Source: RPQJ01 sp963700045 (GTDB lineage: Bacteria > Pseudomonadota > Gammaproteobacteria > Steroidobacterales > Steroidobacteraceae). From it: 64,000 nucleotides of DNA. Positions within the stretch are counted from its first letter, which is position 1, and every line of letters begins with the position of its first letter. The notes under the pieces were generated by a model. That model ran no database searches. It was not told the DNA's origin and was given only the letters and a program-made list of their open reading frames with translations. The DNA lies in NCBI GenBank assembly GCA_963700045.1, contig CAVOWK010000013.1:1-64000 (forward strand), in the 5' to 3' direction. The position numbers and the translations under genes are program-made. This document shows positions 1-7,315 of this stretch, one piece after another.

Positions 1-82
1 TGAGAGTTCCTGCCTTCCGTCAGCCTCGTGACGGTGGCGGACGCCGTGGCTGGCGCAGGTTGAGCGAGCGAAATGCCGCGGA

Positions 83-2959
83 TCAGCGAACGGAAGCCGT
101 CACGCCTGGGATGGGGTAGTCCTCCTGTCCGATCAATCCCAGCCCGTCCTCATCCGACCGCGCTTCGCAATGATCGAATGCCAGGGGGACGATCCAGCGC
201 CCACCGGCGGTTACGATGCCGCAGCGACCGTTGAGCGCGGCCTGGAACTGCCCGGATTCGACCCCAGACTGCGCGAGGGCTCCATCGAGAAGCAGCGGCA
301 GCGCCTGGCGTCCGTCGGGGTCGAGCAGCACCGCGCGCTCAGCCTCGTCAGGCCACTCTGATTCCCGGCGCGGCAGCACCCAGAAGGGATTGCCCAGGCG
401 ACTGGTCAAGCTTTGACTGACGTCGCCCGGCCGCAGCTTCACGTCCTTGTTCGCAACGACCCAGCGATAGCCCGCCGGCGCCGAGGTCTCCTCGGCAGAG
501 CGGGTGCGCTTGTCGATGAAGTACAACTCGCCCTCGGTCGTAACGGCAGCCCAGGCGCGCTCCGAGTAGTCGGCGAGATCGTAGATCCTCAGCACCCAAT
601 CGGGAGCCGCCTCGACCGCTGGCCGCCCGTCGTTCGTCAGGAGCACGTAGCGGTCGTCCTCCTTGAACCACAACAGACCGCCACGAATCGCCACCAGGTT
701 GCCGAAGCGCGGACCCAGGACCTCCTGTCCGCCATCACGCACGATGCCCCAGCGCCCGCCGCGGCGCATCGCGTAATGGCCGTTTCCGGCGTCGGACAAG
801 GCCTCGTAGTCCACGGGAACGAGCAACTGGCCGCTGCGGAGGTCCGCGACACCCCACCGCTCGTCGCGCTGCACTTTGGCGATGTGGTCCGGCCAGCCGC
901 TCTCCTCGATCGCCTGATAGTCGATGGGCAGGACGAGTCGCCCGGATTCGGCGGCATAGCCCCAGCGGGAACCGATCCGAACCACCACGTCCCCGGGACG
1001 CTTCGCCAGCCTGACCGCGTCGTACGCGGGTCCAACCGGCAGCAGCCGGTCAGGATCGAGCCTGCGGCACTTGCCGTCGCCGCACGCCATGCAAGCCCGC
1101 GCCGTCTCGCACCTCGAAAGATTCGCAAAGGCGGAACAGCGCCAACCCTGCGCCGTCACACGTGCCAGGCAGGCCGCATCGTCCCTCGTCAAGCGGAAGT
1201 ACTGCGCCCCGGAGAAGTCCGGCAGCGGGAGGATCTCGTCGTATTCCGCTGGAATCCGCCAACGGCCGGACCAGTCGATGACGCCGTTCTTGCCGTCGGC
1301 CGCTGTCGCAGGCAGCCACCGGCCCTCACAGGCCATCTCCTCGATCCGAGTGGAGTCGATCTGCAATGCCCAGCGGCCGCGACGGTCGATGCAACCCGCA
1401 CGAGGGCGATCGGTGACCGCCGCATGCCGGCTTCCGCCGAACTGCGGCTTCTCATCGAAGCGATTCGGCGACAGCACCCGCAAGCGATCGTCCGCCAATC
1501 CCCAGCGTCCGTCCTCGACGAAGGCGTACACACCCCCGCCCGCGTCCTCGACCCAGTCGAAGCGAGCGGTCGCGAGCGTCCGTCCGGCGTCGTCCACGAG
1601 TTGCCAGCGATGACTGGCAATCCTGCTGACCACCGCAAGCCCGTCCGAGAACTCAAGGGGACGGCTGTCCACGAAGCGCGTGCCTGCGAAATCCGCGCGC
1701 AGTGTCGCGAAGGACAGAACGGCGGGCCAGTCGCCGTCGGGCGTCAGGAAGCCCCAGCGCATCGCGGATCCGACCCGCGTCAGTCCGTGGTCCGGCGGAG
1801 CGATCCACCCGGCGCCGACGTCGCGCACCACGCGCCCCTGCGTATCGATCAGCTGGCCACGACCGCCAGAAGTAACGCTTGCGTACCCGCCCCGGAAGAG
1901 TTGCGCCGACTCGAAGCGCGGCTCGATCACCCACTGGCCGTCGCGATCGATGTAACCCCACTGGTCGCCGCGCGGCCACGGGATCAGGCCATCGGCAAAG
2001 AAGTCGTCGAGCCCGACAAACTGCGCCAGGTCACCGAAGCTCTCCTCGGGACGAAGCCCGGGCCACTCCCAGGGCCCGAGATCCGCGATGCGCCGTCCGG
2101 TTGTGTCGATGAGCCAGGCCTTGCCATCCGCCACCGCGACTGTGCGGTCGCGCGAAAAGCGCAGCAGCGCATGGTCGAACTTGAGCGGGACGACCACCTT
2201 CCCGTCCGAGTCGATGAATCCGACACCCTCGTCGGACTCCACCTGCGCGAGACCGTCCACGAATGGGGAGGCATTCTTGAACCGCGCATCGATCACTGCG
2301 CGGCCCGCGAGATCCTCGTAGCCGGTGAGTCGCTCGTCCTCGTCAACGTCCACTTCGACGGGCACGCGCCCGCTGCGGATCACCGCGTCGACGAGTGCCC
2401 GACCGAGCCGTCGCAGGTCGTGCCCGGCCATCGGATAGTCCGGGCTGGGCTCGTCTTCCTCGCTTGGGTCTCCGAACGACGCGCGGTCGACTGCAGCAGA
2501 GCTCGCCGAAACCCGGCCATCGCGGTCGATCGCCTGCAATTGTCCGTCTGGCCGCTCACCCCAGGCGCGCCCCTCGACGAAGCGGCTCAGTCGCTCGAAC
2601 TGGGGTGGAACGACGAATTGCCCGGTCGGGTCGACGTACCCCCAGCGCCCAGCGGCATCCCGCACGGCGGCACGACCCTCGGCAAACGGGGCCGCCGCCG
2701 AGTATCGCGGCGGTATGACCCAGTGACCGCTGCGATCGATATAGCCCCACCCTGCGGCGACGCGCACCGCGGCCAGGCCCTCACTGAAGCTGCGCGCGTC
2801 GAGAAAGGCCGGCTCGATAGCCGTGCGCCCCTCGAGATCGACGTAGCCGTAGATGCGATGCCCGTGGTCCGGTGGGCTGTAGCAGCCGGCGATCATCGCG
2901 GCGACGATCATTGCCGCGCTGGCACACCGTGAAGCGGAAGGTACATGCATCTTCGCCAC
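83..2959 (-). CDS. WG-repeat lipoprotein, 958 aa
   Basis: Large secreted repeat protein of unknown role. The first 26 residues form a lipoprotein signal peptide: a hydrophobic stretch ending in Ile-Ala-Gly-Cys, with Cys26 as the lipidation site. The rest is built of WG (KWG-type) repeats of the form W-G-[YF]-[IV]-D-x-x-G-x-[WF]-V-[IV]-P-P-x-[FY]; I count about eleven, regular in the first 400 residues and more divergent later. WG repeats are thought to form beta-propeller or solenoid scaffolds; no catalytic motif is visible. A second in-frame Met lies three codons in (2950) and may be the true start. It is divergent from the YeeE-like remnant, with no operon partner visible. The domain call is firm; the function is unknown. 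Confidence 0.85.
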   Translation of the reverse strand: MAKMHVPSASRCASAAMIVAAMIAGCYSPPDHGHRIYGYVDLEGRTAIEPAFLDARSFSEGLAAVRVAAGWGYIDRSGHWVIPPRYSAAAPFAEGRAAVRDAAGRWGYVDPTGQFVVPPQFERLSRFVEGRAWGERPDGQLQAIDRDGRVSASSAAVDRASFGDPSEEDEPSPDYPMAGHDLRRLGRALVDAVIRSGRVPVEVDVDEDERLTGYEDLAGRAVIDARFKNASPFVDGLAQVESDEGVGFIDSDGKVVVPLKFDHALLRFSRDRTVAVADGKAWLIDTTGRRIADLGPWEWPGLRPEESFGDLAQFVGLDDFFADGLIPWPRGDQWGYIDRDGQWVIEPRFESAQLFRGGYASVTSGGRGQLIDTQGRVVRDVGAGWIAPPDHGLTRVGSAMRWGFLTPDGDWPAVLSFATLRADFAGTRFVDSRPLEFSDGLAVVSRIASHRWQLVDDAGRTLATARFDWVEDAGGGVYAFVEDGRWGLADDRLRVLSPNRFDEKPQFGGSRHAAVTDRPRAGCIDRRGRWALQIDSTRIEEMACEGRWLPATAADGKNGVIDWSGRWRIPAEYDEILPLPDFSGAQYFRLTRDDAACLARVTAQGWRCSAFANLSRCETARACMACGDGKCRRLDPDRLLPVGPAYDAVRLAKRPGDVVVRIGSRWGYAAESGRLVLPIDYQAIEESGWPDHIAKVQRDERWGVADLRSGQLLVPVDYEALSDAGNGHYAMRRGGRWGIVRDGGQEVLGPRFGNLVAIRGGLLWFKEDDRYVLLTNDGRPAVEAAPDWVLRIYDLADYSERAWAAVTTEGELYFIDKRTRSAEETSAPAGYRWVVANKDVKLRPGDVSQSLTSRLGNPFWVLPRRESEWPDEAERAVLLDPDGRQALPLLLDGALAQSGVESGQFQAALNGRCGIVTAGGRWIVPLAFDHCEARSDEDGLGLIGQEDYPIPGVTASVR

Positions 2960-3044
2960 CTCCGGTCGAGGACGGCCGCTGAGTCATGGTCGATCCGTTA
3001 CCCGGAAAACGGGATACGTAGCTTTGGCAGCCCGCCCTTCGTAG

Positions 3045-3485
3045 GTGGCGAACACGGCCTCGGGCGAGAGGGCGTTCGAAACTACCATCCGCCTGCACTT
3101 GATCGAGTTCCGGCGCGACTGGGGTCGGGGCGCTGCCCCCGTCGCCTGCCGGCGCGTCAGCGGCATCTTCTTCACCGGGATCAAGGAGGGAGGGCTCTGG
3201 CGCTGGCTGTTTCTCGTCGGCATCGAGCTGGGCGCCGGACTGGGAGCGCATCTGTTTCCCACGCTGAACATCGTCACCCGCCCGAATCCAGGCTTCTGGA
3301 TCCTGGTCTCGTACGGACTGCTGGTGGGCTGGGGAACGCGTCAGGGCGGTGGCTGCACCAGTGGACACGGGGTCTGTGGCCTCGGGCGCCGGGCACCGCG
3401 TTCGCTGGTGGCCGTGATGGTCTTCATGGCGGCCGGCATCTTTACGGCGAGCCTTCTCCGCCATTGGTTGGGGGTGCCGGCATGA
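3045..3485 (+). pseudogene. YeeE/YedE (TsuA/PmpA-like) transporter, N-terminus degraded
   Basis: The part from about residue 40 onward matches the first half of split YeeE/YedE sulfur-compound transporters: three membrane segments and the conserved Gly-x-Gly-Cys-Thr-Ser-Gly-His-Gly-Val-Cys-Gly motif (near 3342-3377), followed by a Pro-Arg-Ser-Leu-Val-Ala segment. The expected first membrane helix is absent in this frame. An out-of-frame stretch around 3105-3140 reads like part of that Gly/Ala-rich helix, so a frameshift near 3140 is likely. The stop overlaps the ATG of the next gene (ATGA), the normal arrangement for the pair. I read it as a decaying gene; a short functional variant is the alternative. 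Confidence 0.6.
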
Positions 3486-3709
3486 AGTCGAATCTCTCGG
3501 CACTGCTTGCCGGTCTAATGTTCGGCATGGGTTTGATGCTGTCTGGAATGAGCAATCCCGGCGAGGTGCTGGGCTTCCTCGATTGGTCCGGTGTGTGGAA
3601 CCCCGACCTGATTGGCGTGCTGGGGAGTGCGGTTCTCGTCTTTCTCATCGCCATGCTTGGCGGCGGGTTCCTGCAGCAAGTGTGGGCGCGAAAGCAGAGT
3701 GACTTGTGA
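3482..3709 (+). pseudogene. Second YeeE/YedE half (DUF6691/PmpB-like), C-terminally truncated, 75 aa
   Basis: The start is like the second half-transporter of the YeeE/YedE pair: Leu-Leu-Ala-Gly-Leu-Met-Phe-Gly-Met-Gly, then Ser-Gly-Met-Ser-Asn-Pro-Gly-Glu-Val-Leu-Gly-Phe-Leu-Asp. Family members are about 140 residues and end with a second pair of membrane helices and a Gly-Cys-Pro-Gly-Pro-type motif; here the protein stops after residue 75, so two helices are missing. It is translationally coupled to the upstream half. The 227 bases up to tadA hold no recognisable continuation in any frame. With the damaged partner this looks like a dead transporter locus. Confidence 0.55.
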
Positions 3710-3936
3710 TGGACGGTCTTTTCGGCGCTGGAGACGAGTCCGTCGTCGGCCCAAGCCGTCGGAGAGGTCGGTACCAGCGTCATGATCTCGGCGAAGTTGC
3801 CGGGATGTTGTATCCCGGCGACTTCGCATTCAGCGGTCGACACTGTCAGCTGGCGAGGCGCTCTGCGAGAATGATCAAGGCCTGATCCGGCAGTATTCGG
3901 GTACTCGCCGGGGCGCACCAGTAGCCAGGACAACGG

Positions 3937-4404
3937 ATGGACACTCCAGACCAGGCTTTCATGCGCCGCGCCATCGAACTGGCGCGACAGGCGGAAGCGG
4001 CCGGTGAAGTGCCGGTCGGCGCGTTGATCGTGCGCCACGGCGAGGTGATTGCCGAGGGATTCAACCGTCCGATCTCGACGCACGATCCCACGGCGCACGC
4101 CGAGATGATCGCGTTACGTGCAGCCGCGGCGCGCAGCGACAGCTACCGCCTGCTCGGCACGACGCTGTACGTGACGCTCGAACCCTGCGCGATGTGCGCG
4201 GGGGCAATGGTTCATGCACGGGTGCAGCGACTCGTTTACGCCGCCACCGATCCCCGTGCGGGCGCGGCGGGCAGCGTCTTCAACGTCGTGCAGAGCCCCG
4301 CGCTCAATCACCGGCTGGATGTCGACGCGGGCGTGCTCGCTGACGAATGCGGATCGTTGCTGCGCAATTTCTTCGTCGCGCGGCGAAATCCGCCCGCGGG
4401 TTAG
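3937..4404 (+). CDS. tadA: tRNA-specific adenosine(34) deaminase
   Basis: Converts A34 to inosine in the wobble position of tRNA-Arg(ACG), an essential zinc-dependent reaction in the cytoplasm. The 155-residue protein has the cytidine-deaminase fold motifs: His-Ala-Glu at residues 54-56 (zinc ligand and proton shuttle) and Pro-Cys-x-x-Cys at 83-87. The tail with Gly-Ser-Val-Phe-Asn and a C-terminal Phe-Phe helix is typical of TadA rather than cytosine deaminases. The length is normal. It is convergent with mltF, and the two stop codons overlap (bases 4401-4404). This gene and the following lytic transglycosylase are frequent neighbours in Gammaproteobacteria. Confidence 0.95.
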   Translation: MDTPDQAFMRRAIELARQAEAAGEVPVGALIVRHGEVIAEGFNRPISTHDPTAHAEMIALRAAAARSDSYRLLGTTLYVTLEPCAMCAGAMVHARVQRLVYAATDPRAGAAGSVFNVVQSPALNHRLDVDAGVLADECGSLLRNFFVARRNPPAG

Positions 4405-5801
4405 AGTTTGCGCGCGCCGTTCGAATCCAGCTCGGGATCGGGCGGCGGACCGTCCGCGGTCATCGACGTCCCGGCGACCTGCAGGATGTTCAGGTAGGCC
4501 TGCACGTTGTCGACGTAGCGCACTGGCTCCCAGCCGCGTGCGTAGCCGCGCTTCGTTCGTGTATACCAGCGCTCCTGGCTCAGCAGCGGCAGGAATTCGC
4601 GCACGTCTTCCCAGCGGTCGGGATTGCGTCCAGCCTGCTGCGCCAGCACGCGCGCATCCTCGACGTGACCCAGGCCCACGTTGTAGGCGGCCACTGCAAA
4701 CCACGTGCGGTCCGGCTCGGGAATGCGGCGGGGCATGTCGCGCATCAGCATCGAGAGGTATTTTGCGGCTCCGAAGATGCTCGAGCGTGGATCGCGACGG
4801 TCGCCGGCCCGCATGCGGGACGCGGTGTCCTCGGTGAGCTGCATCAGGCCGCGCACGCCCGTGAACGAAACGGCGTGCGGATCCCACTTCGATTCCTGGT
4901 AACCCATCGCCGCGAGCAGCCGCCAGTCGAGGCCGTGCTGCTGGCCGGCTTGCTGGAACCATGTGAGGTAGGCCGGCAGGCGGCTCTGCAGGTGCTCCAT
5001 GAAGTTGCGCGAGAACAGGTAGTCGAAGCGGTCGTCCTGGCCGTAGTACCGCTCGAGCAGCGCGGCGATCATGCCGTCGTGGCGCGCAAGGACGAAGAAT
5101 GCGTTGACCCGATCGAGCAGGCTCGAGTCGTCGCCGGCGGTGCTCACGACCCAGGTCAGTGCGCGTTCGGGCGAGAGGTCGAGCGCGATGGCCAGCTCCG
5201 GGTGCACGGAGCGATTCAACGCGAACTCGGTCGAGGAGGCGAGGGTGAACTGCACCTTGCCTTGCGACACGTCGGCCAGGATTTCCTCGGTGTCGGTGGC
5301 ATCGCGTTCGACCCAGGCGAGATCCGGGTATTTCAGCCGGAGGTCCTCCAGCGTCCGCTGGTGGGCGCTGGCGGCACCCACCTCGATCTGGCCGCGGCCG
5401 GCTTCGGCAATAGTGGCCGGCCGGGCAGAGCGGCGTCGGTACACGAGGTGCTCCCGGACGCGTTGGTAGCCGGGTCCGAACTGGACGCCCCGGGGCAGTG
5501 TGATGCCGGTCGAGAGGCCTGCCGCGGCGATGTGGGACCGGCCTGCGGCAACTTCCTCGATTGCGGCCTCGCGGGTTTTGACCGTGTAAAGCCGCAAGGG
5601 TACGCCCAGGTGTTCGGCGAACTGGCTGGCGAGGTCGTAGGCCGGGCCTTCGGGGCCATGGCTGCCGAGGTAGTAAGCGTCTGGACTGTTGCGGGTGACT
5701 ACCCGGAGTTCGCCTTCAGCCAGGATCCGCTGCAACAGCGGGGGCGGCTGGGCACAAGTGGCCAGCAACAACGTCGACAGCAGGGCGAGTAATACTTTCA
5801 T
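4401..5801 (-). CDS. mltF: Membrane-bound lytic murein transglycosylase F
   Basis: Outer-membrane lipoprotein that cleaves the MurNAc-GlcNAc bond of peptidoglycan with formation of 1,6-anhydro ends. The N-terminus is a short lipoprotein signal (Leu-Ala-Thr-Cys, Cys16). Residues about 25-255 resemble periplasmic solute-binding protein family 3, the regulatory domain of MltF. Residues about 285-400 form the SLT lysozyme-like domain with Gly-Tyr-Gln-Glu-Ser-Lys-Trp, Glu303 being the expected catalytic acid, followed by Gly-Val-Arg-Gly-Leu-Met-Gln-Leu and a later Ala-Ala-Tyr-Asn-Val-Gly motif. At 466 residues it is close to normal length. It is transcribed away from tRNA-Ser. Confidence 0.95.
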   Translation of the reverse strand: MKVLLALLSTLLLATCAQPPPLLQRILAEGELRVVTRNSPDAYYLGSHGPEGPAYDLASQFAEHLGVPLRLYTVKTREAAIEEVAAGRSHIAAAGLSTGITLPRGVQFGPGYQRVREHLVYRRRSARPATIAEAGRGQIEVGAASAHQRTLEDLRLKYPDLAWVERDATDTEEILADVSQGKVQFTLASSTEFALNRSVHPELAIALDLSPERALTWVVSTAGDDSSLLDRVNAFFVLARHDGMIAALLERYYGQDDRFDYLFSRNFMEHLQSRLPAYLTWFQQAGQQHGLDWRLLAAMGYQESKWDPHAVSFTGVRGLMQLTEDTASRMRAGDRRDPRSSIFGAAKYLSMLMRDMPRRIPEPDRTWFAVAAYNVGLGHVEDARVLAQQAGRNPDRWEDVREFLPLLSQERWYTRTKRGYARGWEPVRYVDNVQAYLNILQVAGTSMTADGPPPDPELDSNGARKL

Positions 5802-5877
5802 GAGGTTAGGGCCGACCGGCCCGCCCCATTGTGCCTACCGGCGCGGCACGGTGCGCGGGTGGTGCTGAGCCGCGGCC

Positions 5878-5886
5878 TGCTATAGA
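5878..5886 (+). promoter_or_regulatory. Extended -10 promoter element for tRNA-Ser
   Basis: TGC followed by TATAGA ends 15 bases before the tRNA 5' end, with a GC-rich stretch between, as in stable-RNA promoters under stringent control. No good -35 is visible. Similar TGnTA-AATTCG elements precede parE and cvpA. Confidence 0.5.
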
Positions 5887-5901
5887 ATTCGCGGCCCTCG
5901 C

Positions 5902-5997
<96 letters not shown>

Positions 5998-6003
5998 ACG
6001 ACA

Positions 6004-6030
6004 ACGCCCCCGCGAGGGGGCGTTTTCTTT
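6004..6030 (+). terminator. Rho-independent terminator of tRNA-Ser
   Basis: ACGCCCCC and GGGGGCGT pair around CGCGA, followed by a T-rich tail. The tail overlaps the stop codon of the convergent MFS gene (6029-6031), so the hairpin sits exactly between the two transcription units and may serve both. Confidence 0.85.
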
Positions 6031-7288
6031 AGGTGACCACCCTCCGGTCGGGGTCGATGGCGAACCAGCACGCCGCCCCAACGAACGCGAACACGGCGCC
6101 GATCACGAACGTCGCATGCCAGTGGCCGGCGCCCGACAGGGCCCCAATGATCGGCGCCGACACCATGCCGGCGAAATTGCCGCCTGTGTTCAGCACGCCA
6201 GTGGCCGCTCCCGTGTCCGAACGTGCCACCCGCATCATGGCCGCCCAGAACGGGCCTTCGTTCAGCTCAATCATGAAGAACGCCGCCATCAGCGCCAGCA
6301 CGGCGGCGTAGGGCGCCGCGACGTCGACGGCCACCAGGAGCAGCACGCCCGCCAACGGCAACGAGATGATCGGGACGAGTCGATAACCCCACCGATAGCC
6401 GATCTTCGTCCCCATGCGGTCGGCCAGCAAACCACCGACGCCCGCACCAAGGCCGGCTCCGATCCACGGCAGCATCCCGGCGAAGCCGCTCTCGAGACCG
6501 GTGAAGTTGCGTTCCTGAACGAGGTAGAGGAACGACCACGTGCCCAGCAGATAGAACACGATGTTGAGGCAGAAGTAGGCGAACGTCAGCAGTTGCACGT
6601 CGCGCTGCCCGACGATCTGCTTCATGCGCGCGAGCGTCATCGGCGCCGGCTTTTCCAGGTCGCTCGCTTCGAGTTCCGCCAGTTCTTCCGGCGTGACCTT
6701 CGGATGTCCTTTCGGCGTGTCGCGCCCGTACCAGGCCCAGGCTGCCGTGAGCAGCGCGGCGGGGAGGGCAATCCACATCAGCGCACCCTGCCAGCCGAAG
6801 TGCCCGGTGAGGACCACGATCAACGGCGCGGTCATCGCGCCGCCGATGTTCATGCCCAGTGAGATGGTGCCGTTGGTCATGGCCCACTGGCGCTGCGGAA
6901 ACCATGTCTGCGACACGGCAGCGGTCATTGGAAACACCGGGCCCTGCGAGAGGCCGAGCAACCCCTGCGCGGCGAGCAGCGCGATGAACAGCGCCGTACC
7001 TGCCAGCACGACTGGCGCAAGCGGGGTCGCGATCGTCGCGACAAGGCCAACCAGGCCGACCACGGTGTAGGTCAGCCGTGCTCCAAAGCGCTGGCCAAGC
7101 ACGCCGCCCGGTATTTGAGCGAGCGTGTAACACGTGGCGAATGCCGCATTCAGCCAGCCGATCTGCAGCTGCGAGAGGTGCAGGTCCGGCATGATGTTCT
7201 GCGCGGCCACACCCAGGCTCGTGCGCTGGACGTACGCCAGCATCGCGAAGCCGCAGAGGAACAGGAAGATCGTCCAGCGAACTTTCAC
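6029..7288 (-). CDS. Major facilitator superfamily transporter (ACS-like)
   Basis: An integral membrane permease of 419 residues with about twelve hydrophobic segments and a central cytoplasmic loop (near residues 195-215). The arrangement resembles the anion:cation symporter family (hexuronate/glucarate-type), but no substrate motif can be read. It is the last gene of a minus-strand run after the MttB-family methyltransferase and the DMGDH/GcvT-like flavoprotein, 27 bases from the latter, so uptake of the substrate of those enzymes (a methylated amine, betaine or related carboxylate) is a reasonable inference. Family assignment is firm; substrate is open. Confidence 0.85.
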   Translation of the reverse strand: MKVRWTIFLFLCGFAMLAYVQRTSLGVAAQNIMPDLHLSQLQIGWLNAAFATCYTLAQIPGGVLGQRFGARLTYTVVGLVGLVATIATPLAPVVLAGTALFIALLAAQGLLGLSQGPVFPMTAAVSQTWFPQRQWAMTNGTISLGMNIGGAMTAPLIVVLTGHFGWQGALMWIALPAALLTAAWAWYGRDTPKGHPKVTPEELAELEASDLEKPAPMTLARMKQIVGQRDVQLLTFAYFCLNIVFYLLGTWSFLYLVQERNFTGLESGFAGMLPWIGAGLGAGVGGLLADRMGTKIGYRWGYRLVPIISLPLAGVLLLVAVDVAAPYAAVLALMAAFFMIELNEGPFWAAMMRVARSDTGAATGVLNTGGNFAGMVSAPIIGALSGAGHWHATFVIGAVFAFVGAACWFAIDPDRRVVT

Positions 7289-7315
7289 GCGTCCCCTCCG
7301 CGAATGGGCCGGACG

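Noticed and set aside
413..2932. Long plus-strand open frame opposite the WG-repeat gene
   Set aside because: It is a by-product of GC-rich codon usage; the minus-strand product has a signal peptide and clear repeats, this one has neither.
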